NCBI RefSeq assembly: GCF_900110925.1 | Contig: NZ_FOFP01000013.1 | Location: forward strand, 58,406 to 122,405 | DNA length: 64,000 nucleotides | Origin: Pseudomonas cuatrocienegasensis | GTDB lineage: Bacteria > Pseudomonadota > Gammaproteobacteria > Pseudomonadales > Pseudomonadaceae | Direction of reading: 5' to 3' | Part shown: positions 34,930 through 43,512 of the stretch, in pieces | How positions within the stretch are numbered: position 1 is the stretch's first letter | Layout: every line of letters begins with the position of its first letter | Notes under the pieces: generated by a model | Databases searched by the model: none | Told to the model about the DNA's origin: nothing | What the model saw: the letters and a program-made list of their open reading frames with translations, nothing else | Translations under genes and position numbers: made by a program

Positions 34930-37277
34930 AGCCCCTGGTAACGCGCTGGACCGACCGCCCGCTGCGCAGCAAAAGCCTGGTGATCATCGCCCTGCCCCTG
35001 GCGGTGCTGTTGATTTCCCTGGTGCTGGTCTATATCACCGAACGTCAGACCTCGCGGGTCGAGGACGATGTGCGCCGCGCCCTGCGCGTGCAAGGCGACG
35101 TGCAGGCAGTGCACAGCCTGCTGGCCGAAGCCGCGGCCAGCGTGCGCGGTTACCTGCTGATCCAGCGTAACGACTTTCTGCCGTCCTACCGCAGCGCCGT
35201 GGAGCGTATCGACAGCGCCCTGCAGCGCCTCGATACGGACATACGCGATCCGCAAATGCGCAGCAGCCTGCAACGCCTGCGCCCGCTGATCGTGATCAAG
35301 CTGCAGGGTCTGGAGCAGCTCATGGCCCTCGCCAGCAGCGAAGACAGGGCCGCGATGACGCGCATTCTGGTCGATAACAAGCACGTACTCGATGACCTGC
35401 GCCTGGAGATCCAGCAGATGCTCGAACGCGAGCAAGCCCTGCTTGATGAGCGCAATGTCGAGGCCGGCGCTGTGCGCTCGCGCATGCTCCTGGCCACCGG
35501 GCTGTCTGCCGCATTCGGCGTGCTTGGTGCGCTGTTCGCCGTGTCGCTGTTATCCACAGGTATCGTGCACCGCGTGCAGCAGGTCGAACGCAACGCGCGG
35601 CGCCTGGCCCTTGGCCAACCGCTGATCGCCCACGCCCCGGGCGCCGATGAAATCGGCCAGCTTGCCGCCAGCCTGGAAGAGGCCGGGCAACTGCTGGCCG
35701 AACGCGAGCGGGCCTTGCGCGACAACGAAGAACGTCTGCGCCTGATCATCGACGGGGTCAAGGAGTACGGCATTTTCGGCCTCGACCCCAGCGGCCACGT
35801 CACCTCCTGGAACACCGGCGCCGAACGCATCAAGGGTTACCGCGAGGCAGACATCCTTGGCCGGCACTTCTCCCTGTTCTACCCACCCCAGGCCCGCGAC
35901 ACGGCGCCGCCGCACGCCCTGCAAGTGGCCACCCGCGAGGGCCGCTACGAGGAAGAAGCCTGGCGCCAGCGCCGCGATGGCTCGCTGTTCTGGGCCAACG
36001 TGGTGATCACCGCGCAACGCGATGCCAGCGGCACCTTGCGTGGGTTTTCCAAGATCACCCGCGACATCACCGACCGACGCAACGCCGAGGCCGCCTTGCG
36101 CACCGCCCGTGAAGAGGCGGAAAACGCCAGCCGGGCGAAAAGCGAATTTCTCTCGCGCATGAGCCACGAACTGCGCACCCCGCTCAACTCCATCCTCGGC
36201 TTCGCCCAATTGCTGGAAATGGATAAGGGCACGCCGGCGCAACAGGCCCAGATCCGCCATATTTTGCGTGCCGGGCGGCATCTGCTGGGGCTGATCAACG
36301 AAGTCTTGGACATCGCCCGCATCGAATCCGGACGCCTGGCGCTAAGCCCCGAGCCACTGGCGCTGCGCCCGCTGCTGCAGGAAGTCAGCCTGCTGCTCTC
36401 GCCCCAGGCTGCTGCCGCCGACATCCGCCTGCACCTGCCAGGCGACCTGCCGGCAACCCTCAATGTGCAAGCCGACCGCCAGCGCCTGGTGCAGGTGCTG
36501 CTCAACCTGCTGTCCAATGCGATCAAGTACAACCACCGCGGCGGGCAGGTCGAGGTGCAGGTCGAGGCCGACGCCCGCGAGGTCGCCCTGAGCGTGATCG
36601 ACAACGGCCCCGGCATCGCGCCCGAGGACCAGCAGCGCCTGTTCACCCCGTTCGAACGCCTGGGCGCCGCCACCAGCGAGGTCGAAGGCACCGGCCTGGG
36701 CCTGGCCCTGAGCAAGAGCCTGCTGGAACAGATGGATGGCAGCTTGAGCGTGAACAGCGCGCCCGGCCAGGGCAGCACCTTCCGCCTGACCCTGCCACGG
36801 TCGCAGGCGGGCAGCGTGGTACTGCCTGCCGACACAATAGCGCCGAGCGCCTCGGGCAGCCTGCCAGCGCCACCCGAGCAGCCCCTGCGCGTGCTGTGTA
36901 TCGAAGACAACCTGTCCAGCCTGGCGCTGATCGAAACCCTGCTGTCGCGCTGGCCACAGGTGCAGGTGATTTCGGCCATGCAGGGGCAGTTGGGCCTGGA
37001 CCTGGCCTGGCAGCACCGTCCCGAGGTGATCCTGCTGGACCTCGACCTGCCTGATCTATCAGGCCAGGAGGTACTCAAGCGCCTGCGCCTGAATGCCAGC
37101 AGCGCCGCCACCCCGGTGCTGCTGATTACCGCCGACGCCAGTGCCGCGACCCAACGCGCGCTGCTGGAGGCCGGCGCCACCGCCGTGCTGAGCAAGCCGC
37201 TGCACGTACCGACCTTTCTCGCCACCCTGCGCCAGCACCTGGATGCTGCGCAGCCGGCGGCCACCCAGCCGGAGTAA
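34926..37277 (+). CDS. CHASE3-PAS hybrid sensor histidine kinase with receiver domain
   Basis: The 783-residue protein begins with GTG at 34926 overlapping the regulator's stop. Domain order: transmembrane helix 1 (about residues 17-38), CHASE3 periplasmic domain (about 40-180), helix 2 (about 190-213), HAMP, PAS (LRLIIDGVKEYGIFGLDPSG, about 270-390), HisKA (SRMSHELRTPLNSILGFAQL, His near 414), HATPase (NLLSNAIKYN, DNGPGIAPED, GTGLGLALSKSL), and a receiver domain (Asp in VILLDLDLPDLSG). PAS motif GSLFWANVVITAQRD suggests a flavin- or heme-independent PAS_9 type, though this cannot be settled here. It probably relays to the next gene's stand-alone receiver. Confidence 0.9.
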   Translation: MKPLVTRWTDRPLRSKSLVIIALPLAVLLISLVLVYITERQTSRVEDDVRRALRVQGDVQAVHSLLAEAAASVRGYLLIQRNDFLPSYRSAVERIDSALQRLDTDIRDPQMRSSLQRLRPLIVIKLQGLEQLMALASSEDRAAMTRILVDNKHVLDDLRLEIQQMLEREQALLDERNVEAGAVRSRMLLATGLSAAFGVLGALFAVSLLSTGIVHRVQQVERNARRLALGQPLIAHAPGADEIGQLAASLEEAGQLLAERERALRDNEERLRLIIDGVKEYGIFGLDPSGHVTSWNTGAERIKGYREADILGRHFSLFYPPQARDTAPPHALQVATREGRYEEEAWRQRRDGSLFWANVVITAQRDASGTLRGFSKITRDITDRRNAEAALRTAREEAENASRAKSEFLSRMSHELRTPLNSILGFAQLLEMDKGTPAQQAQIRHILRAGRHLLGLINEVLDIARIESGRLALSPEPLALRPLLQEVSLLLSPQAAAADIRLHLPGDLPATLNVQADRQRLVQVLLNLLSNAIKYNHRGGQVEVQVEADAREVALSVIDNGPGIAPEDQQRLFTPFERLGAATSEVEGTGLGLALSKSLLEQMDGSLSVNSAPGQGSTFRLTLPRSQAGSVVLPADTIAPSASGSLPAPPEQPLRVLCIEDNLSSLALIETLLSRWPQVQVISAMQGQLGLDLAWQHRPEVILLDLDLPDLSGQEVLKRLRLNASSAATPVLLITADASAATQRALLEAGATAVLSKPLHVPTFLATLRQHLDAAQPAATQPE

Positions 37278-37281
37278 CACG

Positions 37282-37755
37282 ATGGCCAGCCATGAACCCG
37301 CCGAGGATTTTCGCATTCTGGTGATCGACGACCAGCCCGCCAACCTGGAGCTGGTCGAACAGTTACTGGCCCGCGAAGGCCTGCACAATGTACTCAGCTG
37401 CACCGATCCGGCCCAGGCGCTGGCCCTGTTCAGCAGCTTCGAGCCGGATCTGCTGATCCTTGATCTGCACATGCCCGGCCTCGACGGTTTCGCCGTACTC
37501 GAACAGCTGCAGCGGCGCATCCCCGCCGACGACTACCTGCCAATCCTGGTGCTTACCGCCGACGCCACCCGCGAAGCCCGCCTGCGCGCCCTGGCCCTGG
37601 GCGCGCGGGACTTTATCAGCAAACCGCTGGACGCCATCGAAACCCTGCTGCGGGTATGGAACCTGCTCGAAACCCGCGCCCTCTACCGCCAGTTACGCCG
37701 CCTGCAACCCGACCACCCACCCCTGCGGGCCAGGCCTGTGGGGCTAGGGTCTTAG
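37282..37755 (+). CDS. Stand-alone response-regulator receiver protein
   Basis: The 157-residue protein is one receiver domain with DD in ILVIDDQPANLELVEQLL, phosphorylated Asp in LLILDLHMPGLDGF, Thr in LVLTADATREA and Lys in FISKPLDAIET, and a short basic tail (LYRQLRRLQPDHP). I chose the ATG at 37282 with GGAG seven bases ahead. There is no output domain, so it may act as a phosphate shuttle or sink, or be a truncated form of an HD-GYP-type regulator (RpfG-like amino ends look like this). It ends one base from the converging tetR gene. Confidence 0.88.
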   Translation: MASHEPAEDFRILVIDDQPANLELVEQLLAREGLHNVLSCTDPAQALALFSSFEPDLLILDLHMPGLDGFAVLEQLQRRIPADDYLPILVLTADATREARLRALALGARDFISKPLDAIETLLRVWNLLETRALYRQLRRLQPDHPPLRARPVGLGS

Positions 37756-37756
37756 C

Positions 37757-38416
37757 TCAAAGCACCTGCGCCAGCGGCACATGCAGCCTGGCGTACAACG
37801 CCTCCACCGCTTCGCGCGCGCTGGGGGTGATATAGCCGCCTTCCAGCGCCAGCACCTGATAGATACCGCGGCGCAGCATGTCCTGGCTAAGGTCGTCCGA
37901 GCTGCCGCGGGAGGTGCCCAGGAAACGCACCCAGGAGGTCATGATGATCCAGCTGTTGAGCGCCAGCGCTTCGATCTGCGCGGCATCCATCAGCAGAATG
38001 CCGGCCTCGACGAAACCACGGTAGATGTCCTGGGCCTGCACCAGGCAGCGCTGGGCGAACTGCCGGTAACGCGCGGCCAGCTCGGCGTCGCTTTCGAGCA
38101 GGTGCTCCAGGTCACGGTGCAAGAAGCGGTAGTGCCACATCGCGGCGAGCAGGGCTTCGAGGTAGAAGGTCTTGTCGGCCACGGTCAGGGCGCGCCCGCT
38201 GGGGCGGCGCAGAAAGGTGTCGACCTGGCTTTCATAGACGGCGAACAGCTCGGCGATGATCGCCTGCTTGTTACGGAAGTGGTAGTACAGGTTGCCCGGC
38301 GAAATACCCAGGTGAGCGGCGATATGGTTGGTGGTGACACTGCGCTCGCCCTGGGCGTTGAACAGCTCCAGGCTGGCCTGAATGATGCGCTCGCGGGTTT
38401 TCAGTGGGGCTGGCAT
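37757..38416 (-). CDS. TetR-family transcriptional regulator
   Basis: The 219-residue protein has a TetR DNA-binding helix-turn-helix (RERIIQASLELFNAQGERSV, NHIAAHLGISPGNLYYHFRN) and a C-terminal ligand domain with the pattern YRFLHRDLEHLLESDAELAA. I chose the ATG at 38416 (MPAPLKTRER), since the frame upstream of it has no homology and crosses repeats. It is divergent from the aldehyde dehydrogenase gene, the normal arrangement for a TetR repressor and its target. P. aeruginosa has the same pair, as I recall. Confidence 0.92.
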   Translation of the reverse strand: MPAPLKTRERIIQASLELFNAQGERSVTTNHIAAHLGISPGNLYYHFRNKQAIIAELFAVYESQVDTFLRRPSGRALTVADKTFYLEALLAAMWHYRFLHRDLEHLLESDAELAARYRQFAQRCLVQAQDIYRGFVEAGILLMDAAQIEALALNSWIIMTSWVRFLGTSRGSSDDLSQDMLRRGIYQVLALEGGYITPSAREAVEALYARLHVPLAQVL

Positions 38417-38474
38417 AACGGCTCGTTCTTGTTGCAAAAGCCTAGTGTCGCGACACCAATCATCTGTTGCACTC

Positions 38475-38542
38475 TGTAGGAGCGAATTTATTCGCGATAG
38501 ATCTTGCAGCGCTGAAAGTGTCGCGGCTAAAGCCCCTCCCAC
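38475..38542. repeat. REP doublet with two different stems (family A)
   Basis: A forward unit starts GTAGGAGCGAATTTATTCGC (38476-38495, perfect GCGAAT/ATTCGC hairpin). A reversed unit is at 38520-38542, identical to 2653-2675. The two face each other. Confidence 0.8.
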
Positions 38543-38640
38543 GCCGGCTGACATTTGATGCGAGACCCTAGCACAGGTACAGGCTAAAGCAGCCGAGGTG
38601 TTTCCCCAGACGCCTCTGACAGGTGGTGGCCGCCTCGCAT

Positions 38641-38669
38641 TTGACAGATTAGAGTAATTGCTCTAAAAA
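38641..38669 (+). promoter_or_regulatory. Promoter of the aldehyde dehydrogenase gene
   Basis: A perfect TTGACA (38641-38646), a 17-base spacer and TAAAAA (38664-38669) lie 74 bases before the ATG. The spacer is filled by the palindromic operator. Confidence 0.75.
38649..38666. promoter_or_regulatory. Palindromic operator, probable TetR-family site
   Basis: TTAGAGTAATTGCTCTAA is a near-perfect 18-base palindrome (16 of 18 positions symmetrical) set between the -35 and -10 of the aldehyde dehydrogenase promoter. The divergent TetR protein is the obvious binder. Confidence 0.7.
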
Positions 38670-38743
38670 TCCAGCACACCCTTTTTTGCAGCGACGCAGC
38701 CCGCCTGACGCCCTGCATTGCCGCAATGCCGAGGAGCTGGACC

Positions 38744-40189
38744 ATGGCCGCCGCCGACGTCGCCTATCTGGAAAACAGCCTGCAACAGAGCCAACAGCAG
38801 CTCAGCCAACTGGCCGATACCTTTGCCCGCCAGCGCCTCGCGTTCAAGGCCAACCCCCTGCCCGCCGCCGAGCAGCGCATCGCCTGGCTCAAGGCCCTGG
38901 CCGAGCTGCTCAGCGCTGAGCGCGAGGCGCTTATCCGCGCCATCTCCGAGGATTTCAGCAACCGCAGCGCCGACGAAACCCTGCTTGCCGAGCTGATGCC
39001 CAGCCTGCACGGCATCCACTACGCGACCAAGCGCATCAAGAAGTGGATGAAGCCGTCGCGGCGCAGTGTCGGCATGCAATTTATGCCGGCCTCGGCCAAG
39101 GTGATCTACCAACCACTGGGCGTGGTGGGGGTGATAGTGCCGTGGAACTACCCGCTGTTTCTCGCCATTGGCCCGCTGGTTGGCGCCCTGGCAGCCGGCA
39201 ACCGGGCGATGATCAAGATGAGCGAGTCGACCCCGGCCACTTCGCAGTTGATCAAGGACCTGCTGGCCAAGGTCTTCCCCGAGGACCTGGTCAGTGTGGT
39301 GCTCGGCGAAGCGGATGTGGGCATGGCCTTCTCCAAACTGCCGTTCGACCACCTGCTGTTTACCGGCGCCACCAGCATCGGCAAGCATGTGATGCGCGCC
39401 GCCGCCGAGAACCTGACCCCGGTGACCCTGGAGCTGGGCGGCAAGTCACCGGCCATCGTTTCGGCTTCCGTACCGCTGACGGACGCTGCCGAGCGCATCG
39501 CCTTCGGCAAGACCCTGAACGCCGGCCAGACCTGCGTGGCACCGGATTACGTGCTGGTGCCCAAAGACCGTCTGGAGGGCTTTGTCGAGGCCTACCGCGA
39601 CGCGGTGCAGCGCTTCTACCCGACACTGGCGGACAACCCGGACTACACCGCGATCATCAACCAGCGTCAGCTGCAGCGCCTCAAGGGCTACCTGCAGGAC
39701 GCCGAGAGCAAGGGCGCGACCATCATCCCGCTGTACCCCGCAGCCCAGGGCCGGCGCATGCCCCAGGCCGTGCTGCTGAACGTGACGGATGAGATGAAGG
39801 TCATGCAGGACGAGATCTTCGGCCCGCTGCTGCCGGTCATCCCCTACGACAAGCTGGAAGATGCCTTCGCCTTTATCAATGAGCGCGACCGGCCGTTGGC
39901 GCTGTACTACTTCGGTTACGACAAGGACGAACAACAGCGCGTGCTGCACGAGACCCACTCTGGCGGCGTATGCCTCAACGACACCCTGCTGCACGTAGCC
40001 CAGGACGACATGCCGTTCGGCGGCGTAGGCCCGTCCGGCATGGGCCATTACCACGGCCATGAGGGTTTTCTGACCTTCAGCAAGGCCAAGGGTGTGTTTA
40101 TCAAGCAGCGCTTCAATGCCGCCCGGATGATCTACCCACCCTACGGCAAAGCCCTGCAAAAGCTGGTGTACAAGCTGTTCGTCCGTTAA
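38744..40189 (+). CDS. Putative coniferyl aldehyde dehydrogenase
   Basis: The 481-residue NAD(P)-dependent aldehyde dehydrogenase has the catalytic cysteine in NAGQTCVAPDYV, the general-base glutamate in TLELGGKSPAIV, and GVVGVIVPWNYPLFLAIGPL in the cofactor region. The overall pattern (class 3-like, FVRPYGKALQKLVYK-type end with a basic hydrophobic tail) fits the CALDH/fatty aldehyde group. I chose the ATG at 38744 because GAGGAG lies seven bases ahead, rather than 38726. The gene is under a strong promoter with a probable TetR operator. The real substrate could equally be a long-chain or aromatic aldehyde. Confidence 0.88.
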   Translation: MAAADVAYLENSLQQSQQQLSQLADTFARQRLAFKANPLPAAEQRIAWLKALAELLSAEREALIRAISEDFSNRSADETLLAELMPSLHGIHYATKRIKKWMKPSRRSVGMQFMPASAKVIYQPLGVVGVIVPWNYPLFLAIGPLVGALAAGNRAMIKMSESTPATSQLIKDLLAKVFPEDLVSVVLGEADVGMAFSKLPFDHLLFTGATSIGKHVMRAAAENLTPVTLELGGKSPAIVSASVPLTDAAERIAFGKTLNAGQTCVAPDYVLVPKDRLEGFVEAYRDAVQRFYPTLADNPDYTAIINQRQLQRLKGYLQDAESKGATIIPLYPAAQGRRMPQAVLLNVTDEMKVMQDEIFGPLLPVIPYDKLEDAFAFINERDRPLALYYFGYDKDEQQRVLHETHSGGVCLNDTLLHVAQDDMPFGGVGPSGMGHYHGHEGFLTFSKAKGVFIKQRFNAARMIYPPYGKALQKLVYKLFVR

Positions 40190-40244
40190 TTGCGGTGCGC
40201 CCTGGCTAGCCAGGGCAGCCGCCTGCATCGGTGATAACAATAAA

Positions 40245-40790
40245 ATGCACGACACCACTTTTGCTCTGCCCCAGCTGTCGCGGCGTAACCTGCTCAGGGT
40301 CGGCCTGTTGGGTACTGCGCTGCTCGGTACCGCCGGGCTGACCGCAACCCTCAGTGGCTGCTCGGCGAGCACGCCCAAAGCCGGTTTTGCGGTGATCCGG
40401 GAAACCGACCTGGCCTTTCTTCAGGCGCTGATCCCGGTGATGCTCGAGGGCGCCGTACCGCCTGCGCAGATGCCGGCGGCTGTCAGCGCCACGCTCCAAG
40501 GCCTCGACTACAGCCTTAATCACCTGTCGCCGGAACTGCTCAAGCTGACCGTGCAACTGCTCGACGTGCTCGCCCTGCCCCTCACCCGCGGCCCGCTGAC
40601 CGGCGTCTGGGGCAGTTGGCAGCAGGCCTCGGCCGCCGATGTTCGGGCGTTTCTCGCACGCTGGCAGAACAGTTCCATTGGCTTGCTGCAGATGGGCCAT
40701 GCCTCCTTGCTGCAACTGGTGATGATGAGTTGGTACAGCCGCCCCGAGTCGTGGGCGCACTGCGGCTACCCCGGCCCACCGACCGTCTGA
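40245..40790 (+). CDS. Tat-exported small protein paired with a GMC oxidoreductase
   Basis: The 181-residue protein carries a twin-arginine signal (LSRRNLLRVGLLGTALLG) ending in a lipobox-like LSGCSA, so it is probably exported folded and lipid-anchored. The mature part is mostly helical (FLQALIPVMLEGAVPPAQM) and resembles the small subunit-3 type proteins of gluconate 2-dehydrogenase-like systems. In such systems a small Tat-signal subunit can carry the partner oxidoreductase across the membrane. The GMC protein downstream has no signal peptide of its own, which fits this. No function is proven. Confidence 0.75.
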   Translation: MHDTTFALPQLSRRNLLRVGLLGTALLGTAGLTATLSGCSASTPKAGFAVIRETDLAFLQALIPVMLEGAVPPAQMPAAVSATLQGLDYSLNHLSPELLKLTVQLLDVLALPLTRGPLTGVWGSWQQASAADVRAFLARWQNSSIGLLQMGHASLLQLVMMSWYSRPESWAHCGYPGPPTV

Positions 40791-40805
40791 CGGCGCGTCG
40801 ATCCC

Positions 40806-40864
40806 GTAGGGTGCGCCGCGCGCACCGGCTGAACCTGTTTTTTGGTGCGCACGGCGCACCCTAC
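40806..40864. repeat. Inverted repeat, GTAGGGTGCGCC family (family C)
   Basis: Left arm 40806-40826 (GTAGGGTGCGCCGCGCGCAC then C) and right arm 40844-40864 (reverse of GTAGGGTGCGCCGTGCGCAC then C) are separated by 17 bases. One arm position differs. It lies in the gap after the Tat-signal gene and could fold into a strong hairpin. Confidence 0.8.
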
Positions 40865-40931
40865 AGGCCTAACCAGTAGCCGCATCACTAGCCCGCCGCA
40901 GAACCGGCCAGAATAAGAAAGAGAGCCTCAA

Positions 40932-42527
40932 ATGCCCGTACCCGATCTGTTCAAGCAAGGCCTGGCGAGCGGTTGGACAACCTACGACGGCTCGCGCCTG
41001 GACCACGACCTGACCCTGGAAGCCGATGTGGCCATCGTCGGCAGCGGCGCGGGCGGCGCTACCACGGCGGAAATTCTCAGCGCGGCCGGCTTCAAGGTGC
41101 TGCTGATCGAGGAAGGCCCGCTGAAGACCAGCGACGACTTCAAGATGCTCGAAGAACAGGCCTACGCCGAGCTTTACCAGGAAGGCATCGGCCGCATGAG
41201 CAAGGACGGCGCCATCACCATCATGCAGGGCCGTGCGGTGGGCGGCACCACCCTGATCAACTGGACCTCAAGCTTTCGTACACCCACTCCGACCCTGGAA
41301 CACTGGGCCAGCGAGCACGGCGTCAAAGGCCACAGCGCCGAGGACATGGCGCCCTGGTTCGAGCGCATGGAGCAACGCCTGGGCATCGCACCCTGGGCCA
41401 TGCCACCAAACGCCAACAACGCGGTGATCAGCAGTGGCTGCGACAAGCTCGGCTACAGCTGGCAGACAATCCCACGCAATGTGCGCGGCTGCTGGAACCT
41501 CGGCTACTGCGGCATGGGCTGCCCAGTCAACGCCAAGCAGTCGATGCTGGTCACCAGCATTCCGGCGACTCTGGATAAAGGCGGCGAGCTGCTGTACTTG
41601 GCGCGCGCGAACAAATTGCTGATCAGCGGCGAGCAGGTCACGGGGATCGAATGCCTCGCCATGGATGCGCGCAGCGTGGCGCCCACGGGTCGTACCATCA
41701 CCGTCAAGGCTCGGCATTACGTGCTCGCCGGCGGCGGCATCAACACGCCGGGGCTGCTGCTGCGCTCAGGCGCGCCCGACCCGCACCAGCGCACCGGCAA
41801 ACGCACCTACCTGCACCTGGTCAACTTCTCGGCGGCGCTGTTCGAGCAGGTGATCAATCCCTTCTACGGCGCGCCGCAGTCGGTCTATTCCGACCACTTT
41901 CAATGGCATGCCGGCACCGCCGGGCCGCTCTCCTACAAGCTCGAAGTGCCGCCCCTGCAACCGGCCATCGCGGCCACCCTGCTCGGCCACTTCGGCGTCG
42001 ACAACGCCCTGCGCATGGAGCAACTGCCCAACACCAACGTGATGCTGGCGCTGATGCGCGACGGCTTCCACCCCGACAGCGCCGAAGGCCGTGTCGAGCT
42101 GCGTGGCGACGGCAGCCCGGTGCTCGATTACCCGATGACCGACTACACCTGGGACGGCATCCGCCGCGCCTTTCACAGCATGGCCGAGATCCAGTTCGCC
42201 GCCGGGGCCAAGGCGGTGATGCCGATGCACAGTGACGCGGGCTACGTTAACACCCTGGCCGAGGCGACCCGCCTGATCGATGACCTCAGCCTGACGCTGT
42301 ACCGCACGCGCCTGGGCAGCGCCCATGTGATGGGCGGCTGCGCCATGGGCGAAGACCCGCGCCAGGCGGTCACCGACAGCCTCGGCCGCCACCATCAGCT
42401 CGGCAACCTGTCGATCCACGACGGCTCGCTGTTCCCAACCAGCATCGGCGCCAACCCGCAGCTGTCGGTCTACGGCCTGACCGCCAAGCTGGCCAGCGCC
42501 CTGGCCGCGCGCCTGTCGCACGGGTGA
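40932..42527 (+). CDS. GMC-family FAD-dependent oxidoreductase
   Basis: The 531-residue protein has the FAD-binding motif VAIVGSGAGGATTAEILSAA at residue 37 on, MQGRAVGGTTLINW (flavin contact) and YCGMGCPVNAKQSM (a cysteine-bearing segment of the long-chain alcohol oxidase/choline-type subset). The C-terminal catalytic region HVMGGCAMGEDPRQ and NPQLSVYGLTAKLA is present. No signal peptide is seen, so it is either cytoplasmic or exported with the Tat partner. Its place after an aldehyde dehydrogenase suggests an alcohol-to-aldehyde-to-acid route, which is inference. Confidence 0.88.
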   Translation: MPVPDLFKQGLASGWTTYDGSRLDHDLTLEADVAIVGSGAGGATTAEILSAAGFKVLLIEEGPLKTSDDFKMLEEQAYAELYQEGIGRMSKDGAITIMQGRAVGGTTLINWTSSFRTPTPTLEHWASEHGVKGHSAEDMAPWFERMEQRLGIAPWAMPPNANNAVISSGCDKLGYSWQTIPRNVRGCWNLGYCGMGCPVNAKQSMLVTSIPATLDKGGELLYLARANKLLISGEQVTGIECLAMDARSVAPTGRTITVKARHYVLAGGGINTPGLLLRSGAPDPHQRTGKRTYLHLVNFSAALFEQVINPFYGAPQSVYSDHFQWHAGTAGPLSYKLEVPPLQPAIAATLLGHFGVDNALRMEQLPNTNVMLALMRDGFHPDSAEGRVELRGDGSPVLDYPMTDYTWDGIRRAFHSMAEIQFAAGAKAVMPMHSDAGYVNTLAEATRLIDDLSLTLYRTRLGSAHVMGGCAMGEDPRQAVTDSLGRHHQLGNLSIHDGSLFPTSIGANPQLSVYGLTAKLASALAARLSHG

Positions 42528-42549
42528 GTCAACCGGGTATCCGCCTGAC

Positions 42550-42578
42550 TTGGCCGGCGGGGCACGCTGCGCTACCAT
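42550..42578 (+). promoter_or_regulatory. Possible sigma-70 promoter of coaD
   Basis: TTGGCC (42550-42555) and TACCAT (42573-42578) have a 17-base spacer and stand 34 bases before the coaD ATG. The match is only moderate. Confidence 0.4.
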
Positions 42579-42611
42579 CCGACTCCCACACGACCCGGCC
42601 AGGACGTCACG

Positions 42612-43094
42612 ATGAATCGAGTGTTATACCCAGGCACCTTCGACCCTATTACCAAGGGTCATGGCGATCTGGTCGAGCGCGCATCGCGCCTGTTCGACAG
42701 CGTGATCATCGCCGTGGCCGCCAGCCCGAAAAAGAACCCGCTGTTCCCGTTAGAGCAACGTGTCGAGTTGGCCCGCGAAGTGACCAGCCACCTGCCCAAC
42801 GTCGAGGTCATGGGGTTCTCCACCCTGCTCGCGCACTTCGCCAAGGAGCAGGGCGCCAATGTGTTTCTGCGTGGCCTGCGTGCGGTGTCGGACTTCGAGT
42901 ACGAGTTCCAGCTGGCCAACATGAACCGCCAACTGGCCCCGGACGTGGAAAGCCTGTTCCTCACGCCGTCGGAAAAGTATTCGTTTATCTCCTCGACCCT
43001 GGTCCGTGAAATTGCCGCACTCGGCGGCGATATCACCAAGTTCGTCCACCCCGCCGTGGCCGACGCCCTGCAAGAGCGCTTTCGCAAGAGCTGA
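42612..43094 (+). CDS. coaD: Phosphopantetheine adenylyltransferase
   Basis: The 160-residue enzyme forms dephospho-CoA from ATP and 4'-phosphopantetheine. The amino end VLYPGTFDPITKGHGDLVER has the TxGH-type HxGH-like nucleotidyltransferase motif (TKGH). FLRGLRAVSDFEYEFQLANM and the ISSTLVREIAALGGD motif (ISST) near the end are standard. It is followed by a REP doublet. Confidence 0.97.
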   Translation: MNRVLYPGTFDPITKGHGDLVERASRLFDSVIIAVAASPKKNPLFPLEQRVELAREVTSHLPNVEVMGFSTLLAHFAKEQGANVFLRGLRAVSDFEYEFQLANMNRQLAPDVESLFLTPSEKYSFISSTLVREIAALGGDITKFVHPAVADALQERFRKS

Positions 43095-43103
43095 AGCCCA
43101 CTC

Positions 43104-43150
43104 GTGGGAGGCGCTTGAGCGGCGACTGTCGCAGCTCAAGCGCCTCGCAC
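43104..43150. repeat. REP doublet after coaD (family A)
   Basis: Forward unit 43104-43126 (GTGGGAGGCGCTTGAGCGGC then GAC) and reversed unit 43128-43150 (GTCGCAGCTCAAGCGCCTCG then CAC) are separated by a single base. Together they make a hairpin of about 21 paired bases, possibly acting as a transcript end. Confidence 0.8.
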
Positions 43151-43258
43151 AAAAGCCTGTACATCCGGGTTGCATGGCACAACCCGCAGCAATCCGGCAC
43201 AATTCGCGCCATCGTTGTCTGCCAGTGTCGAGGCCCACGCCTCGACAGGAGTTGTTCC

Positions 43259-43510
43259 ATGTCCCTGATCATCACCGACGACTGCATCAACTGCGACGTC
43301 TGCGAGCCCGAATGCCCGAATGCGGCGATCTCCCAGGGCGAAGAAATCTACGTGATCGACCCCAACCTGTGCACCGAATGCGTCGGCCACTATGACGAGC
43401 CGCAGTGCCAGCAAGTGTGCCCGGTGGACTGCATCCCCCTCGACGAAAACAACGTCGAGAGCAAGGATGAGCTGATGCACAAGTACCTGATCATCACCGG
43501 CAAGGCGTAA
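43259..43510 (+). CDS. YfhL-type 2[4Fe-4S] ferredoxin
   Basis: The 83-residue ferredoxin has two cluster motifs: CINCDVCEPECP and a second with a six-residue insertion, CTECVGHYDEPQC followed by QQVCPVDC (CX2CX8CX3C). This is the Allochromatium vinosum/YfhL subtype, known for very negative and unequal cluster potentials. I chose the ATG at 43259 with AGGAG ahead. It is the P. aeruginosa fdx1-type gene between coaD and ggt. Confidence 0.95.
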   Translation: MSLIITDDCINCDVCEPECPNAAISQGEEIYVIDPNLCTECVGHYDEPQCQQVCPVDCIPLDENNVESKDELMHKYLIITGKA

Positions 43511-43512
43511 CC

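Larger units (their letters stand above)
38417..38743. other. Divergent intergenic region between tetR and the aldehyde dehydrogenase gene
   Basis: No gene is seen in these 327 bases. They hold a REP doublet (38475-38542), then a stretch without features (38543-38640), then a strong promoter with an embedded palindrome (38641-38669). Confidence 0.8.
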
